In this document: in pieces, positions 24,866 through 33,402 of the stretch | Layout: each line of letters opens with the position of its first letter | Position numbering within the stretch: the first letter of the stretch is position 1 | Source of the DNA: an uncultured bacterium | GTDB taxonomy: Bacteria; Planctomycetota; JAJSAM01; JAJVHW01 | Reading direction: 5' to 3' | DNA: 64,000 nt | NCBI GenBank assembly: GCA_937996235.1 | Contig: CALKVK010000013.1 | Location: 1-64,000, forward strand | Made by a program: the position numbers and the translations under genes | Notes under the pieces: generated by a model | Told to the model about the DNA's origin: nothing | The model's input: only the letters and a program-made list of their open reading frames with translations | The model's database searches: none

Positions 24866-24978
24866 CCGCGCGGGCGTGCGGCACGGCGTGTGCGTGCCGG
24901 ACCGCGCGGCACGACGCCGCGCGGCGGCGGTGCGGTAGCCTCGCCGCGCGCGGCGCCGGGGAGCCGCGCGAGGTGACG

Positions 24979-26661
24979 ATGTCGCGAAACGCCCTGTCCG
25001 CACGCTCGCTGCGCGCCGCCGCGCTGCTCCTCTCCGTCGCGCTCGGCGTGCTCGCGCTCGCCGCACCGGCCCGCGCCGACGCCGCCCTCGACGCGCGGCG
25101 CGCCGAGCTCGAGGCATGCGTCGCGCAGAGCGGCGACGCCGCGCGCCGGGCGCGCGCGGTCCAGGCCGTGGCGGAGCTCGGGACGCCGGAGGCGGCGCGC
25201 GTGCTGCTGACCTGCCTCGACCAGCTCTCCGTGCACCGCGCCGACCTCGAGGAGCGCCAGGTGCGCACGCAGAAGGACTACGAGCCCTACGAGGGGTACA
25301 CGTTCACGGACCCGAAGGCGTGGGACATCAAGAAGCGCCTGCGCAAGCAGCTCGACGACCAGGCCGAGGAGATCCAGGCCGACGGCGTCGTGCTCGCCGC
25401 GTTCGCGGCCGGCATCGCGAAGTTCACCGACGCCGACGCGCTGACGTCGCTCGAGCGCGGCGTGGGGACGCCCAAGGACTTCGCGCGCCGCGCGCTCTTC
25501 GAAGGGCTGCTGCGGAACGAGAAGACCGACGCGGTGGACCTGGGCCGGAAGGCGCTCAAGGACGGCGACGCGGGCGTGCGCCTCGTCGCGCTCGAGGCCC
25601 TCGCCGGGCGCAAGGTCGCGGGCACGCTCGAGTTCGGCGTCAAGGGCCTGAAGGAGCGCGGCTGGCCGCACCGTCAGGCCGCGGCGCGTCTGCTGCAGGC
25701 GCTCGGCGACCTGCGCGCCGTCGCGCCGCTCGTCGACGCCATGGCCGGCGAGGAGGGGCGCCTGATCGAGGTCTACGCCGAGGCGCTGCGTGCGATCACG
25801 AAGGCCGAGATCGGACCGTTCCCCGACGTGTGGCGCCAGTGGTACGACGACAACAAGGCGCGGCTCGGGGAGCTCGGCGTGAAGGGCGCGACGCCGCGCA
25901 AGGCGCGCGAGGGTGCGGGCCAGGGCATCGACTACTACGGCATCGAGACGCGCAGCCGCCGCATCGTGTTCCTGATCGACGTCTCGGGCTCGATGAAGGA
26001 CCCGATCGGCAGCACGAACCAGGACGTCACCGGCCAGGCCGAGGACACCTACAACGGCCGCAAGGTGGACATCGCGAAGCGCGTGCTGAAGCAGGCGATC
26101 CGCAACCTGCCCGAGGAGGCGCGCTTCGACTTCGTGATCTTCAACCACGCCGTGCGCATCTTCGAGCCGAACCTCGTGCCGGCCACGCAGGACAACAAGA
26201 ACAAGGCGTACCTGATGATCAACGACCTCGAGGCGTCCGGCGCGACCTTCACGTACGGCGCCCTCGAGAAGGCGTTCCACCTGGCCGGGCGCGGGGTCAC
26301 CGACAAGGCCTACGACCCGGGCGTGGACACCATCTTCGTGCTCTCGGACGGCGCGCCGACCACCGACGACGTGGACAACGCGCAGCCCATGGACGCGCAG
26401 AAGATCCTCTCCGCCGTGCGGGAGTGGAACGCGCTGTCGCGCATCTCCATCCACACCATCGCGATCGACCCCGGCATCGGCGGCGGGCAGGCGTTCGTGC
26501 GCTTCATGAAGTCCCTCGCCGCGCAGAACGGCGGCACCTACGCGGAGATCGGCGGCGACGGGCGCCGGTCGGGCGACGGCGGGGGGCTGCTGAAGGGCGG
26601 GAGCGGCGCCCGGGGCGGCGGCGACGGCGGCGACGACGCGGGGGACGACTCCGGCGAGTGA
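24979..26661 (+). CDS. Secreted HEAT-repeat and von Willebrand A domain protein
   Basis: A 560-residue exported protein. A signal peptide (AAALLLSVALGVLALAAPARA, about residues 13-33) is followed by about 280 residues of HEAT-like helices (GTPEAARVLLTCLDQL, DGDAGVRLVALEALAGRK, LLQALGDLRAVAPLVDAMAG) and then a vWA domain with an intact metal-ion site: DVSGSM near residue 334, a Thr in GATFTYGALEKAF, and LSDGAPTTDD. The C-terminus is a low-complexity Gly/Asp tail (GGDGGDDAGDDSGE). vWA domains bind protein ligands through a divalent cation. ATG 24979 is preceded by GCGAGGTGAC. The position after the peptidase and membrane protein suggests an envelope complex. Similar HEAT-vWA proteins are common in Planctomycetota. 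Confidence 0.82.
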   Translation: MSRNALSARSLRAAALLLSVALGVLALAAPARADAALDARRAELEACVAQSGDAARRARAVQAVAELGTPEAARVLLTCLDQLSVHRADLEERQVRTQKDYEPYEGYTFTDPKAWDIKKRLRKQLDDQAEEIQADGVVLAAFAAGIAKFTDADALTSLERGVGTPKDFARRALFEGLLRNEKTDAVDLGRKALKDGDAGVRLVALEALAGRKVAGTLEFGVKGLKERGWPHRQAAARLLQALGDLRAVAPLVDAMAGEEGRLIEVYAEALRAITKAEIGPFPDVWRQWYDDNKARLGELGVKGATPRKAREGAGQGIDYYGIETRSRRIVFLIDVSGSMKDPIGSTNQDVTGQAEDTYNGRKVDIAKRVLKQAIRNLPEEARFDFVIFNHAVRIFEPNLVPATQDNKNKAYLMINDLEASGATFTYGALEKAFHLAGRGVTDKAYDPGVDTIFVLSDGAPTTDDVDNAQPMDAQKILSAVREWNALSRISIHTIAIDPGIGGGQAFVRFMKSLAAQNGGTYAEIGGDGRRSGDGGGLLKGGSGARGGGDGGDDAGDDSGE

Positions 26662-26787
26662 CCCGCGTCGCGTCGCGAGGCGGCGGTTCAGGGCGGCGGA
26701 TGGTTTCCCTGGCGACGCGCCGCGCACCGGCGTACCGTCGGCGAATCCACTCGCGCGGGGTGGTGGAAAGTCCCCGAGGAGCCCTCC

Positions 26788-27582
26788 ATGCCCTCGACCG
26801 ACAGCCTGGCGAACGTGCGCTACGAGGTCCGCGAGGGCGTCGCGTTCGTCACCGTGGACCGCCCGAAGGCGCTGAACGCGCTCTCGGACGCCACGCACGA
26901 CGACCTGCGCACCGCGTTCGAGGCGGTCCGTGACGACGCGTCCGTGATCGCCGCGGTGCTGACGGGAGCCGGCGAGAAGGCGTTCGTGGCGGGGGCCGAC
27001 ATCTCGGAGCTCGCCGAGATGTCCCCGATGCAGGCGCGCGCCGCCTCCGCGAAGGGACAGGCCGGGTTCACGCTGATCGAGCGCTGCGGGAAGCCCGTGG
27101 TCGCCGCGATCAACGGGTTCGCGCTCGGCGGCGGGCTCGAGCTCGCGCTCGCGTGCCACGTGCGCGTGGCGGCGGAGGGGGCGCGCCTCGGGCTGCCCGA
27201 GGCCACGCTCGGGCTCGTCCCCGGCTACGGCGGCACGCAGCGCCTCGCGCGGCTCGTCGGTGTCGGCCGCGCGCTGGCCATGGTGCTGACGGCCGACATG
27301 ATCGACGCCGCGGCGGCGGAGCGCATCGGCCTCGTGCACCAGGTCGTCCCGGCCGCCGACCTGCTGGCGACGGCCGAGGCGCTGGCGCGGCGCATCGCCT
27401 CGCGCGGCCCCGTCGCGATCCGGCTCGCGACGCAGGCGGTCGTGGACGGCGCCGGGCTCGCGCTCGAGGACGGGCTGCGTCTCGAGCAGGACCTCTTCGG
27501 ACTCGCGTTCTCGACCGACGACATGCGCGAGGGCACACGGGCCTTCCTCGAGAAGCGGAAGGCGCAGTTCCGCGGCCGCTGA
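26788..27582 (+). CDS. Enoyl-CoA hydratase/crotonase
   Basis: A 264-residue crotonase that hydrates trans-2-enoyl-CoA to (S)-3-hydroxyacyl-CoA. The oxyanion-hole loops are KAFVAGADISELAEM and NGFALGGGLELALAC, the two catalytic Glu positions are GLELALAC and LGLPEATLGLVPGYGGTQRL, and the C-terminal helix EGTRAFLEKRKAQF is standard. Length is normal. ATG 26788 has a GAGGAG site. This is the step missing from the thiolase operon at 7-11.6 kb; the enzymes would form one beta-oxidation pathway even though the genes are 15 kb apart. Confidence 0.92.
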   Translation: MPSTDSLANVRYEVREGVAFVTVDRPKALNALSDATHDDLRTAFEAVRDDASVIAAVLTGAGEKAFVAGADISELAEMSPMQARAASAKGQAGFTLIERCGKPVVAAINGFALGGGLELALACHVRVAAEGARLGLPEATLGLVPGYGGTQRLARLVGVGRALAMVLTADMIDAAAAERIGLVHQVVPAADLLATAEALARRIASRGPVAIRLATQAVVDGAGLALEDGLRLEQDLFGLAFSTDDMREGTRAFLEKRKAQFRGR

Positions 27583-27664
27583 CGGCGACCCGGACCGGGG
27601 ATCGAACACGACACAGGGAGCGCCGCGCCCGGCGACGGGTGGCCGGCGGACGGAGGCTGCGGAG

Positions 27665-28720
27665 ATGGCGAACTACCGCATCGCGGTGCTGGGCGGAGAC
27701 GGGATCGGTCCGGAGGTCACGCGCGAGGGCCTGAAGGTGCTCGCCGCGGCGGCCGAGGTCCACGGCTTCGGGTTCGAGACGACGGACTACCCGTACGGGA
27801 CCGAGCACTTCCTGCGCACCGGCGAGGAGCTCCCCGAGCGCGCGCTGAGCGAGATGCGCGGCCACGACGCGATCCTGCTCGGCGCCATCGGCGACCCGCG
27901 CGTCGAGGTGGGCAAGCTCGAGCGCGCGATCATCGCGGGGCTGCGCTTCCAGCTCGACCTGTTCGTCAACCTGCGCCCGATCCGGCTCTACGACGAGCGC
28001 CTCTGCCCGCTCAAGGGCAAGACGCCCGAGGACGTCGACTTCGTCGTCGTGCGCGAGAACACCGAGGGCGCGTACGCCGGCATCGGCGGCATCCTGAAGA
28101 AGGGCACGCCGAACGAGGTCGCGGTGCAGGAGATGATCTACACGCGCGCCGGCGTCGAGCGTGTGATCCGCTACGCCTTCGACCTCTGCCGCCGGCGCGG
28201 GAAGAAGAAGCGGCTGACGCTCGTGGACAAGGCGAACGCGATCCGCGCGCAGGACATCTGGACCCGCGTCTTCGCGCTGGTCGCGAAGGAGTATCCGGAC
28301 GTCGAGACGGACCACGGCTACGTGGACGCCACGTGCATGTGGTTCCTGACGAAGCCCGAGTGGTACGACGTGATCGTCACGCCGAACCTCTTCGGCGACA
28401 TCATCACGGACCTCGGCGCGGCCATCCAGGGCGGCATGGGCATCGCCGCGTCGGGCAACATCCACCCCGGCGAGGTCTCGATGTTCGAGCCGATCCACGG
28501 CTCGGCGCCGAAGTACGCGGGGCAGAACAAGGCGAACCCGATCGCCGCGGTCGCGGCCGTCTCGATGATGCTCGACTACCTCGGGCAGCGCGAGGCGGGG
28601 AGCGCCATCGACGCCGCGATCCAGGAGCTGCTCGTCACGGGCCGCGTGAAGAACCTGCGCGCGGGCACGCACCGGACCGACGAGATCGGCGACTGGGTCT
28701 GCGAGATCCTGCGCCGCTGA
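27665..28720 (+). CDS. Isopropylmalate/isocitrate dehydrogenase family enzyme (LeuB-like)
   Basis: A 351-residue NAD-dependent beta-decarboxylating dehydrogenase. The N-terminus VLGGDGIGPEVTREGLKVL, the substrate Arg-rich loop LFVNLRPIRLYDER, the VVRENTEGAYAGIGG segment, the catalytic Lys in VDKANAIRAQDIW, and NLFGDIITDLGAAIQGG then FEPIHGSAPKYAGQNKANP are all present. This fits 3-isopropylmalate dehydrogenase, but the RENTEG variant is shared with isocitrate, homoisocitrate and tartrate dehydrogenases, so substrate is open. A one-chain aconitase-family enzyme two genes downstream would supply the preceding isomerisation in leucine or related 2-oxoacid synthesis. ATG 27665 has GGAG just upstream, 82 bases after crotonase. 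Confidence 0.85.
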   Translation: MANYRIAVLGGDGIGPEVTREGLKVLAAAAEVHGFGFETTDYPYGTEHFLRTGEELPERALSEMRGHDAILLGAIGDPRVEVGKLERAIIAGLRFQLDLFVNLRPIRLYDERLCPLKGKTPEDVDFVVVRENTEGAYAGIGGILKKGTPNEVAVQEMIYTRAGVERVIRYAFDLCRRRGKKKRLTLVDKANAIRAQDIWTRVFALVAKEYPDVETDHGYVDATCMWFLTKPEWYDVIVTPNLFGDIITDLGAAIQGGMGIAASGNIHPGEVSMFEPIHGSAPKYAGQNKANPIAAVAAVSMMLDYLGQREAGSAIDAAIQELLVTGRVKNLRAGTHRTDEIGDWVCEILRR

Positions 28721-28748
28721 ACTCCGGCCGCGCCACCCCCGGCGGACG

Positions 28749-28777
28749 TTGACGCGCGCCCCGGCGCGCGAAATGCT
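28749..28777 (+). promoter_or_regulatory. Candidate promoter of rhomboid gene
   Basis: TTGACG (28749-28754), a 17-base spacer, then AATGCT (28772-28777), eight bases before ATG 28786. The -35 matches five of six consensus bases; the -10 is weak. The short distance again predicts a nearly leaderless mRNA. Confidence 0.4.
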
Positions 28778-28785
28778 CGGCGGCG

Positions 28786-29976
28786 ATGTTCTTCCCGGTC
28801 GGCGACGACAATCCGAGCCGGCGGGCGCCGGTCGTCACGTGGACGCTCATCGCGCTGAACGTCGCGGTGTTCGTCGCCGTCAACGTGCTCGGGTGGGGGC
28901 GCGGCGCGGGGGACCTGCGCGACGTCTTCCTGCGCTTCGGCTTCGACCAGCGCCACCCGTTCTCGCCGCGCATCCTCTCGTCGATGTTCCTGCACGCGGG
29001 GCTCCTGCACCTCGCGGGCAACATGTGGGTGCTCTGGATCGTCGGCGACAACGTCGAGGACAAGCTCGGCCGCGCGCGCTACCTGCTGCTCTACCTGCTC
29101 GGCGGCATGTGCGCGACGTGGGCGTACGTCGTGACGTCGCGCTTCGCGCCGGCCGTCGGCGAGGTGCTCGGCAGCGAGGGGCCCGTGAGCGCGGTGCCGC
29201 TCGTCGGGGCGTCGGGCGCGATCTTCGCGATCATGGGGACCTACCTCGCGTTCTTCCCCGAGGCGCGCATCCACATGCTGCTGTGGTTCTTCTTCTTCGT
29301 GCAGGTCGTGCCCGTCCGCGCGAAGTGGATCATCGGCGCGTGGGTGCTGCAGGACCTCGCGCTCACCGTGCTCTCGCGCGGGCCGGCGTCGGGCAGCGTC
29401 GCCACCGCCGCGCACGTCGGCGGTGCGCTCTTCGGCATCGCGGCGGGCGTGTTCCTGAAACCGCGCGTCGGCGGCGGCGGCGCCGGCGACCCGTGGGACG
29501 TGCACACGGGTTTCGCGTCGCACGCCGACGAGTCGCGCCGCCCCGGCTGGTTCTCACGCGGACCCCGCGTGATGCCGGCGCTCCCGACCGAGTCGCAGCT
29601 CGTCGCCATCGAGGACGCGATCGTGCGCGAGGTGCGCGCGGGCCGCGTCGACTCGGCGCTCGACCTCTACCCGCGCTACGAGGCGATGGCCCGCGAGAAG
29701 CCGCTGCCCGGGCCCGTGCAGATCGAGATCGCGCACGAGTTCTTCCGCCGCGGGCTGCCGAACGAGGCGCACGACGCGTACCAGCGCTACCTCGAGACCT
29801 TCCCGCGCGGCGACGACGCCGCCGAGGCGTGCTTCCGGCTCGGCATCCTGTTCGCCCGCGCGTTCGGCCGTCCCGACGACGCGCGCACCTACCTCGGGCG
29901 CGCGGCGGCCGAGCACGACGACCCGAAGATCCGCGAGTTCGCGCAGCAGGAGCTCGGCCGGCTCGGGCCGGTGTGA
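28786..29976 (+). CDS. Rhomboid intramembrane serine protease with TPR-like tail
   Basis: A 396-residue protein. The N-terminal part (residues 1-230) is a six-segment rhomboid with the amphipathic start FFPVGDDNPSRRAP, FLHAGLLHLAGNMWVLWIVG, catalytic Ser143 in VGASGAIFAIMG and catalytic His210 in TAAHVGGALFG. This is the dyad of active rhomboid proteases, which cut membrane proteins inside the bilayer. The C-terminal 140 residues are soluble tetratricopeptide-like helices (AHEFFRRGLPNEAHDAYQRY, ACFRLGILFARAFGRPDDAR), a tail that could recruit substrates. A second rhomboid is encoded at 48484 with the solenoid on the opposite side. Confidence 0.88.
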   Translation: MFFPVGDDNPSRRAPVVTWTLIALNVAVFVAVNVLGWGRGAGDLRDVFLRFGFDQRHPFSPRILSSMFLHAGLLHLAGNMWVLWIVGDNVEDKLGRARYLLLYLLGGMCATWAYVVTSRFAPAVGEVLGSEGPVSAVPLVGASGAIFAIMGTYLAFFPEARIHMLLWFFFFVQVVPVRAKWIIGAWVLQDLALTVLSRGPASGSVATAAHVGGALFGIAAGVFLKPRVGGGGAGDPWDVHTGFASHADESRRPGWFSRGPRVMPALPTESQLVAIEDAIVREVRAGRVDSALDLYPRYEAMAREKPLPGPVQIEIAHEFFRRGLPNEAHDAYQRYLETFPRGDDAAEACFRLGILFARAFGRPDDARTYLGRAAAEHDDPKIREFAQQELGRLGPV

Positions 29977-30340
29977 CGGCCGACGTGTCTCGATCGGCTG
30001 CACGTCGAGCCGCGCGCGCGTCCCTCCACGCACCGACCGCGGCACGACGGGCTCCCGCGCCGCAGGCCGTGACGCGAACGGCGTCGCCCGGGCGCCGGGC
30101 CGCGGTTCGACGCGACGCGTGGCGCCCGCCGTCGCGAAGTGCGCCGGGCACGTCCAGGGGCACGGATAGACTCCGCGGGTTCCGGCGGCGCCGGACGCGG
30201 AAGTGCCGCGGGTGACCCGGCCGACGCGCCTGCGCGAGGCCGGTCCCTGCCTCGCTGCACACCCACCGGCTCGACCCGCTCCCGACGTGCGCAAGCCTCG
30301 TGAGCGGGCCGGGCGAGCGACCGCGTCCGAGGAGCCCGCC
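29977..30340. other. Intergenic leader of aconitase-family gene
   Basis: 364 bases without a convincing gene. TAGACT at 30167-30172 is a -10-like box that would leave a leader of about 160 bases before ATG 30341. Small GC-rich hairpins occur (for example CCGGC and GCCGG flanking GGC) but I cannot assign a riboswitch or a Leu-rich leader peptide. Confidence 0.35.
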
Positions 30341-32326
30341 ATGCGTCCGCCCGAGATCGTCCGAATCACGCCCGGCAAGCGCGTCCTGTTCCTGACGAAG
30401 GATCACGACCTCATCCGCCGCCAGCTCACCGGGGAACTCGACCTGCGGATGGAGGACCTCGCCGTCGAGGACCTGCTCGACGACATCAACACGGACGTCA
30501 TGACGCCCGCGTGGGTGTGCTTCGACCACTCCCCGGCCGAGATCGCGAAGAACGCGTACGCAGGCCTGATCGTCAACGGCGAGCGCGTGATCCCGGAGCG
30601 CGCCCTGCTCGACGGCGGCTTCGAGGTGATCGTCTCCGGTCTGCGCAAGGGCGTCGGCTCGTCGCGCGAGACCGCGGCGCAGTGCGAGCGCTGGAGCGGC
30701 ATCCGCATCGCGATCGCGGCGTCGTTCGCTCCGATCCACGCGCGCAACAACATCAACCTCGGCACGCTCATGGGCGACCACGCGATGCTCGTGCGCCTGC
30801 AGCGCGGCGAGGGCATCCCGCTCGACGAGTTCTGCGCCGGGTACGACGCGCTCACGCAGCTCGTGATCCGCCACGGCGGGCTCTTCCCCGTCGCGCGGGC
30901 GCTGGCCGCGGGGGACGTGACGCCGCCGCGGATCGAGCACCCGGCGCGCCCGATGACCATGGCCGAGAAGATCCTCTCGTCGCACCTGGTCGACGGCGCG
31001 GGCGCGAACGTGCGCCCGGGCGACCCGGTCGTCGTCCGCGTCGACGCGGGCTACTCGCACGAGTTCACGACGGCGCAGGTGCACTCCTTCCTCGTCGAGG
31101 AGTACGGCGCGGACTACCGCATCGCGAACCCGGACAAGTTCGCGGTCTTCGAGGACCACCTGATCTACGCCGACGAGGTGGCGCGGATGCGGCGCTTCAT
31201 GCCGAAGATCCAGGAACTGCGCGACCTCCAGAACGCCTTCCAGCGCCACACCGGCTGCCTGTCGTTCGCGGCGACGGACGGCGTGAGCCCCGGGATCTGC
31301 CACCAGGTGGCGCGCGAGAAGTTCATCGAGCCGGGCGAGTTCGTGCAGGCGACCGACAGCCACACGTGCATGGGCGGCGGCAGCAACGCGCTCGCGTGGG
31401 GCGTCGGCGCGACCGAGTACGCCGCGCTCGTGAACGCGGGCTTCACGATCGTCGAGGTGCCGGAGTCGATCCGCTTCGAGCTCGTCGGCGCGCTGCGCGA
31501 GGACTGCACCGCGAAGGACGTGATGCTGCACATCCTCGCGACGTTCGCGAAGCGCGAGGACACGCTCAGCCGCGTGATGGAGTTCGGCGGCCCCGGCCTC
31601 GCGACGCTCGACATGGACGAGCGCGCGACGCTCGCCAACATGGCCACCGAGTGCACCGCGCGGACGGCGATCCTCGAGGCCGACGAGCAGACGTTCCGCT
31701 GGATCGCGGAGCGGCGGGGCGGGGCGGTGTCGGCGGCGCAGCTCGCCGCGTCCGCCGTCGCACCCGACGTCGGCGCGCACTACGACGGCGGCGTGCACAC
31801 GATCGACCTCGCGGCGATCCGGCCGATGGTCGCCCACCCGGGCGACCCCGACCGCGGCGTGCCCTCCGACCCGACGAACGGCGCGCTCGTCGCCGAGATC
31901 GGCGACGTCGCGATCGACATCGCCTACGGCGGCTCGTGCACGGCGGGCAAGGAGACCGACCTCGATCTCTACGCGCGCGTCATGAGCGAGGCCGCCGCCG
32001 CGGGGCGGCGCGTCGCCGACGGCGTCGAGTTCCTGATCCAGTTCGGCTCCGCGGACGTCGAGCGCTACGCGCGCGAGCGCGGCTACCTGGACGTCTTCGC
32101 GCGGACCGGCGTGCGCATCATCGCCCCCGGCTGCGGCGCCTGCATCGGGTGCGGCCCCGGCGTCTCCGAGAACGAGCGGCAGGTCACCGTCTCGGCGATC
32201 AACCGCAACTACAAGGGCCGCTCGGGCCCCGGGCGGCTCTGGCTGGCGTCCCCGCTGACCGTCGCGGCCTCGGCCGTCGAGGGGCGGATCGCCGCCTACC
32301 GCCCCGGCATGTTCGCCGCCGCCTGA
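30341..32326 (+). CDS. Single-chain aconitase-family hydratase, swivel domain first
   Basis: A 661-residue enzyme combining both parts of an isopropylmalate-dehydratase/aconitase. Residues about 1-190 are a LeuD-like swivel domain (DDINTDVMTPAWVCFDH, VSGLRKGVGSSRETAAQ with the GSSRE motif). Residues about 205-661 are a LeuC-like catalytic domain with VDAGYSHEFTTAQVHSF, ATDSHTCMGGGSNALA and PGCGACIGCGPG, giving the three [4Fe-4S]-ligating cysteines. The swivel-first order is that of AcnB but without its HEAT-like domain, and opposite to AcnA. It probably isomerises isopropylmalate, citrate or a homologue; the LeuB-like gene upstream favours a leucine-type pathway. ATG 30341 has GAGGAG eight bases upstream. 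Confidence 0.82.
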   Translation: MRPPEIVRITPGKRVLFLTKDHDLIRRQLTGELDLRMEDLAVEDLLDDINTDVMTPAWVCFDHSPAEIAKNAYAGLIVNGERVIPERALLDGGFEVIVSGLRKGVGSSRETAAQCERWSGIRIAIAASFAPIHARNNINLGTLMGDHAMLVRLQRGEGIPLDEFCAGYDALTQLVIRHGGLFPVARALAAGDVTPPRIEHPARPMTMAEKILSSHLVDGAGANVRPGDPVVVRVDAGYSHEFTTAQVHSFLVEEYGADYRIANPDKFAVFEDHLIYADEVARMRRFMPKIQELRDLQNAFQRHTGCLSFAATDGVSPGICHQVAREKFIEPGEFVQATDSHTCMGGGSNALAWGVGATEYAALVNAGFTIVEVPESIRFELVGALREDCTAKDVMLHILATFAKREDTLSRVMEFGGPGLATLDMDERATLANMATECTARTAILEADEQTFRWIAERRGGAVSAAQLAASAVAPDVGAHYDGGVHTIDLAAIRPMVAHPGDPDRGVPSDPTNGALVAEIGDVAIDIAYGGSCTAGKETDLDLYARVMSEAAAAGRRVADGVEFLIQFGSADVERYARERGYLDVFARTGVRIIAPGCGACIGCGPGVSENERQVTVSAINRNYKGRSGPGRLWLASPLTVAASAVEGRIAAYRPGMFAAA

Positions 32327-32730
32327 GCGCGGGCCCGTCCCCGCGCCCCTCCGCGGCCACGCCGCCGACCGGCTCCGGCGGATTCCGGGATTCCGTGTAT
32401 CCGTCACGGGCAGGCGGGCATTGGGTACGCGGGGAGTTCGCCGTGTTCTGCCCGGAAATCGCCGCGTGGTGGTGGGGTGCTGCGCGGCACCGGGTGCGAC
32501 ACGCGACGGTGCCGGCCGGAGCTCGCGCGAGGTGTGAGCGAGCGTGAGCAGGGGCGTCGCCGTCGGCACGGCGCGCGCCGGCCGGCGGGAGCGCAGGGCT
32601 CGGCGGGACGATCGTCGCAGCACCGACCGTCGTTCGGCGACGATGCCGCCCGGCGTCGCGACAGGCCCGTGTGCAGCTCACGTGGCGTGAGCACGCGCGG
32701 CATCCCGGCGCGCACCAGCGGAGGTGCCCC
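32327..32730. other. Intergenic region, no gene seen
   Basis: 404 bases between the aconitase-family gene and the DinB-like gene. Open frames here read as low-complexity Arg/Ala and carry no ribosome site. The GGAGGTG at about 32720-32727 belongs to the next gene. I see no RNA gene or clear terminator. Confidence 0.4.
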
Positions 32731-33261
32731 GTGGACACGACCGCCCTGCGCAGGCAGTACGCCTGGAACCTGGCCTACGCCGACGCGCTGACGCGCGACG
32801 TGCCGCCCGAGCTCTGGGCCGTCTCCGGCGGGCCCGGCCTCGAGAACCACCCCGCGTGGACGATCGGCCACCTGATCACGGGCTCGGCCCTGGTCCTCGA
32901 GGGGCTGGGCGGCGCGCCCGGCGTCCCCGACGCGTGGACCGAGCTGTTCCTGCGCCGTGGCCCCGGCGACCCGCGCCGCCCGGATCCCGACGCCGCGGCG
33001 TATCCCGACCGCGCGACGCTGATGGCCGCGCTCGCCGACCTGCACGCGCGCGTGGACCGGCGCCTCGCCGAGCTCGAGCCGGCGGCGCTCCAGGCGGCCG
33101 AGGAGTGGCGCTTCGACGGGTGGCTGCCGACGCAGGGCGACTGCCTGCTCTTCATGCTGGTGAGCCACGAGGGCGTGCACCTCGGGCAGCTCGGCTGTTG
33201 GCGGCGCCGCTTCGAGCTCCCGTCGGCGATGGCGTCGATGGGGCGCGGCCCCGCGGGCTGA
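32731..33261 (+). CDS. DinB-like metal-binding protein
   Basis: A 176-residue four-helix-bundle protein of the DinB/YfiT type. The three metal-binding histidines are at NHPAWTIGHLITGS (two candidate His) and VSHEGVHLGQLGCWRRRF in the last helix. Family members are metal-dependent hydrolases or thiol transferases (for example mycothiol- or bacillithiol-dependent enzymes) or have unknown activity. GTG 32731 is chosen because GGAGGTG lies just upstream; a longer reading frame exists but would start in low-complexity sequence. It stands alone between non-coding stretches. Confidence 0.78.
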   Translation: MDTTALRRQYAWNLAYADALTRDVPPELWAVSGGPGLENHPAWTIGHLITGSALVLEGLGGAPGVPDAWTELFLRRGPGDPRRPDPDAAAYPDRATLMAALADLHARVDRRLAELEPAALQAAEEWRFDGWLPTQGDCLLFMLVSHEGVHLGQLGCWRRRFELPSAMASMGRGPAG

Positions 33262-33402
33262 GGGGGGCGTCGCGGTGTCCCCCGCGCCGCGGCGGCGACT
33301 TCCGCGCGGCGCCCAAAGTTCGGCCGCGTACGACGCATAGTCTCGACCGGGCGAAGCCGCGACCTCGCGCGACCCGGACCCCCTGGGCAGAGGGCAGACT
33401 CG

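Noticed and set aside
23665..25268. Several minus-strand frames opposite the membrane and vWA genes
   Set aside because: Ser/Arg/Pro-rich shadows with no start signals; the plus strand has signal peptides and domain motifs.
30203..30340. N-terminal extension of the aconitase-family enzyme
   Set aside because: The in-frame 46 codons are low-complexity Pro/Ala/Arg and the GAGGAG ribosome site lies just before ATG 30341.
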